Assembly: GCA_009786775.1 (NCBI GenBank) | Contig: WQRL01000141.1 | Coordinates: 1-5,375 of the forward strand | Source of the DNA: Oscillospiraceae bacterium | GTDB lineage: Bacteria > Bacillota > Clostridia > Oscillospirales > Oscillospiraceae | Reading direction: 5' to 3' | Length of the DNA stretch: 5,375 nt | In this document: positions 4,366 to 5,375 of the stretch, piece after piece | Position numbering within the stretch: position 1 is the stretch's first letter | Layout: each line of letters begins with the position of its first letter | Notes under the pieces: model-generated | What the model was told of the DNA's origin: nothing | Databases searched by the model: none | What the model saw: only the letters and a program-made list of their open reading frames with translations | Translations under genes and position numbers: made by a program

Positions 4366-4641
4366 CTACTGCTCTTCATCTGAAAGGCGCTCTACAAATT
4401 CGTTAAACACTGCTGAGAGTTCTGCATCGTCATCGAGAGTCACAAGGACTTCTTCCCCGTTTCTCTCCACTTGCTTGAGGATAATCAGACCGAAGTTCTC
4501 GTCATCCTCCTCCATGTCAGTGGGCAGAAAAGCCATGTAGTAACAGCCGTCCCGGTCTATGGTGTCCAGGTGCTCTAGTTCATACTCATTGCCGTCATCA
4601 TCCGAGATAGTAACTATATCATTACCGTAATCTTCACTCAT
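4366..4641 (-). CDS. DUF1292 (YrzB-type) small acidic protein
   Basis: A 91-residue, strongly acidic, cytoplasmic protein with no membrane segment. Residues 9-45 (IVTISDDDGNEYELEHLDTID ... YYMAFLP) show the DUF1292 pattern: an 'I-x-L/I-x-D-E/D-x-G-x-E' strand, then an F/L-x-x-I/L strand and a Y-x-x-L/F-P segment; residues 52-58 (LIILKQV) match the later 'iLkve' strand. The family is common in Bacillota, often beside alaS/ruvX-type genes, and its function is unknown. Start ATG 4641 is supported by GAGGGGTGA (4657-4649) 7-8 bases upstream; the open frame continues upstream to 4818 but that part is hydrophobic, unlike the family, and covers the promoters. It is the first gene of the minus-strand segment DUF1292-6S-prsA and diverges from the PBP gene. 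Confidence 0.82.
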   Translation of the reverse strand: MSEDYGNDIVTISDDDGNEYELEHLDTIDRDGCYYMAFLPTDMEEDDENFGLIILKQVERNGEEVLVTLDDDAELSAVFNEFVERLSDEEQ

Positions 4642-4675
4642 TTTGTAATCACCCCTCTCCCTCGGTACTACCTGT

Positions 4676-4704
4676 ATCATAACGCAATAGCCGCCAAAAA
4701 TCAA
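4676..4704 (-). promoter_or_regulatory. Promoter of the DUF1292 gene
   Basis: On the minus strand: -35 TTGATT (4704-4699, 4 of 6), a 17-base spacer, -10 TATGAT (4681-4676, 5 of 6). Transcription would start near 4669, about 28 bases before the ATG at 4641. It may also feed the 6S RNA downstream. Confidence 0.6.
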
Positions 4705-4743
4705 TAGCTGCGAAACACAATAGATACAATTTATAGCTAAAAT

Positions 4744-4772
4744 TTGACAACACATTAAAAAATGAGTAAAAT
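4744..4772 (+). promoter_or_regulatory. SigA-type promoter of the penicillin-binding protein gene
   Basis: -35 TTGACA (4744-4749, perfect), a 17-base spacer, -10 TAAAAT (4767-4772, 5 of 6). Start near 4779, about 24 bases before ATG 4803. It is back-to-back with the DUF1292 promoter, with 39 bases between the two -35 boxes; room for a shared regulator, but no clear operator is seen. Confidence 0.8.
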
Positions 4773-4802
4773 ATATGCTATTAACAAGGAGAGGTGCTGC
4801 CA

Positions 4803-5375
4803 ATGACAAAAAAAGCAAAAAGGATTGTAACTAAAGTTGCAAAAACCGGCGCCTGGGCTGTATCTGACATATTCTTCTTAGCACTGAAGGCAGTAGCCAC
4901 AGTGCTCATGATTGTGCTCACAACAGGCGCTGTTTTCTCTGCTATTTTTCTAATATATCTTCGGACAAATGTTGCCACCGAACTAACGATTGAACCGGGC
5001 CTGTTTCACATGATGGAATCCAGCGTCATATATGCCATAGACCCTGAAACAGGCGAAGAGATAGAGCTAGTCACCCTCCAATGGACAGAGTTTAGGCATA
5101 ATGTGACACTTGACGAAGTCCCTGAGCACCTGATACAGGCTCTTGTGGCCATTGAGGATCACAGATTTTTCAGGCACAACGGAGTTGACTGGTACCGTAC
5201 CGCCGGGGCATTTATGAATATGTTCCTGAGCATGCGCGACACATTCGGCGGTTCTACTATAACCCAGCAACTCATTAAGAATCTCACCCAGGAAGACGAT
5301 ATCACTGTTCAAAGAAAACTTCAAGAAATATTCAGGGCGCTCGACTTTGAAAGGCAGTTTAGCAAAGAGGAAATA
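4803..5375 (+). CDS. Class A penicillin-binding protein, N-terminal part (GT51 glycosyltransferase), cut by window end
   Basis: The visible 191 residues are the start of a bifunctional peptidoglycan synthase that polymerises lipid II (glycosyltransferase) and cross-links stem peptides (transpeptidase, outside the window). Residues 1-27 are a basic cytoplasmic tail and ~28-54 the single membrane anchor. GT51 motif 1 is EDHRFFRHNGVD at 118-129 with catalytic glutamate E118; motif 2 is GGSTITQQLIKNL at 149-161; motif 3 starts RKLQEIFRALDFER at 171-184. All key residues visible are intact. Start ATG 4803 follows AAGGAGAGGTG (4786-4796), the best ribosome binding site nearby. Total length should be roughly 650-900 residues, so a monofunctional glycosyltransferase cannot be strictly excluded. 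It diverges from DUF1292; the PrsA-like foldase nearby could help fold its extracellular domains. Confidence 0.9.
   Translation, partial: MTKKAKRIVTKVAKTGAWAVSDIFFLALKAVATVLMIVLTTGAVFSAIFLIYLRTNVATELTIEPGLFHMMESSVIYAIDPETGEEIELVTLQWTEFRHNVTLDEVPEHLIQALVAIEDHRFFRHNGVDWYRTAGAFMNMFLSMRDTFGGSTITQQLIKNLTQEDDITVQRKLQEIFRALDFERQFSKEEI

Noticed and set aside
4127..4540. Plus-strand open frame of 137 residues across the 6S/DUF1292 region
   Set aside because: It runs antisense to the 6S RNA and to the DUF1292 gene, has a low-complexity serine-rich composition, and has no ribosome binding site.
4642..4818. Upstream extension of the DUF1292 frame to 4818
   Set aside because: The added residues are hydrophobic and unlike the family, and cover two promoters and the start of the divergent PBP gene. 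ATG 4641 has a good ribosome binding site.
4781..5324. Minus-strand open frames opposite the PBP gene
   Set aside because: They are antisense shadows of a gene with intact GT51 motifs.
1..5375. CRISPR array, insertion sequence, tRNA or rRNA genes
   Set aside because: No regularly spaced repeats, transposase fragments with terminal inverted repeats, or tRNA/rRNA signatures were seen on either strand.

Overview
The window looks like a chromosomal segment from a low-to-mid GC Gram-positive (Bacillota, probably Clostridia). The reasons are strong AGGAGG-type ribosome binding sites, SigA-type promoters (TTGACA/17/TATAAT-like), a clostridial/enterococcal-style V-type ATPase operon order, a membrane-anchored PrsA-like foldase and a DUF1292 (YrzB-type) protein. 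The species cannot be named from the sequence. There is no sign of phage, insertion sequences or CRISPR.

Left part (1-1412): a divergent promoter pair separates a gene that leaves the window on the minus strand (only its first codons are visible) from a compact three-gene plus-strand operon. The three genes overlap start-to-stop, sit behind a strong promoter and end at a good terminator. They resemble the first genes of a V-type ATPase operon: subunit G/H coiled coil, subunit I, subunit E. Subunit I is cut down to a soluble ~153-residue lobe with no membrane domain. Subunit E keeps both ends but lacks most of its globular domain. The rotor ring, catalytic A/B subunits and central-stalk genes do not follow. 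This 'stator stalk without a motor' is the most unusual thing in the window.

Middle (1464-2366): a minus-strand YcgR-like PilZ protein (c-di-GMP receptor) with intact RxxxR and DxSxxG motifs. Its predicted ~180-nt 5' leader is full of inverted repeats and could be a structured regulatory RNA or a dispersed palindromic repeat.

Right part (2391-5375): on the minus strand, a DUF1292 gene, then a 6S RNA gene (about 198 nt, recognised from its ends and full fold), then a PrsA/SurA-like peptidyl-prolyl isomerase with its own promoter and a strong hairpin after it. Diverging from DUF1292 on the plus strand is a class A penicillin-binding protein, cut by the window end within its glycosyltransferase domain. 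PrsA-type foldases assist folding of penicillin-binding proteins outside the membrane in Gram-positives, so the neighbourhood of foldase and PBP makes sense as an envelope-assembly locus, with the 6S RNA placed between.
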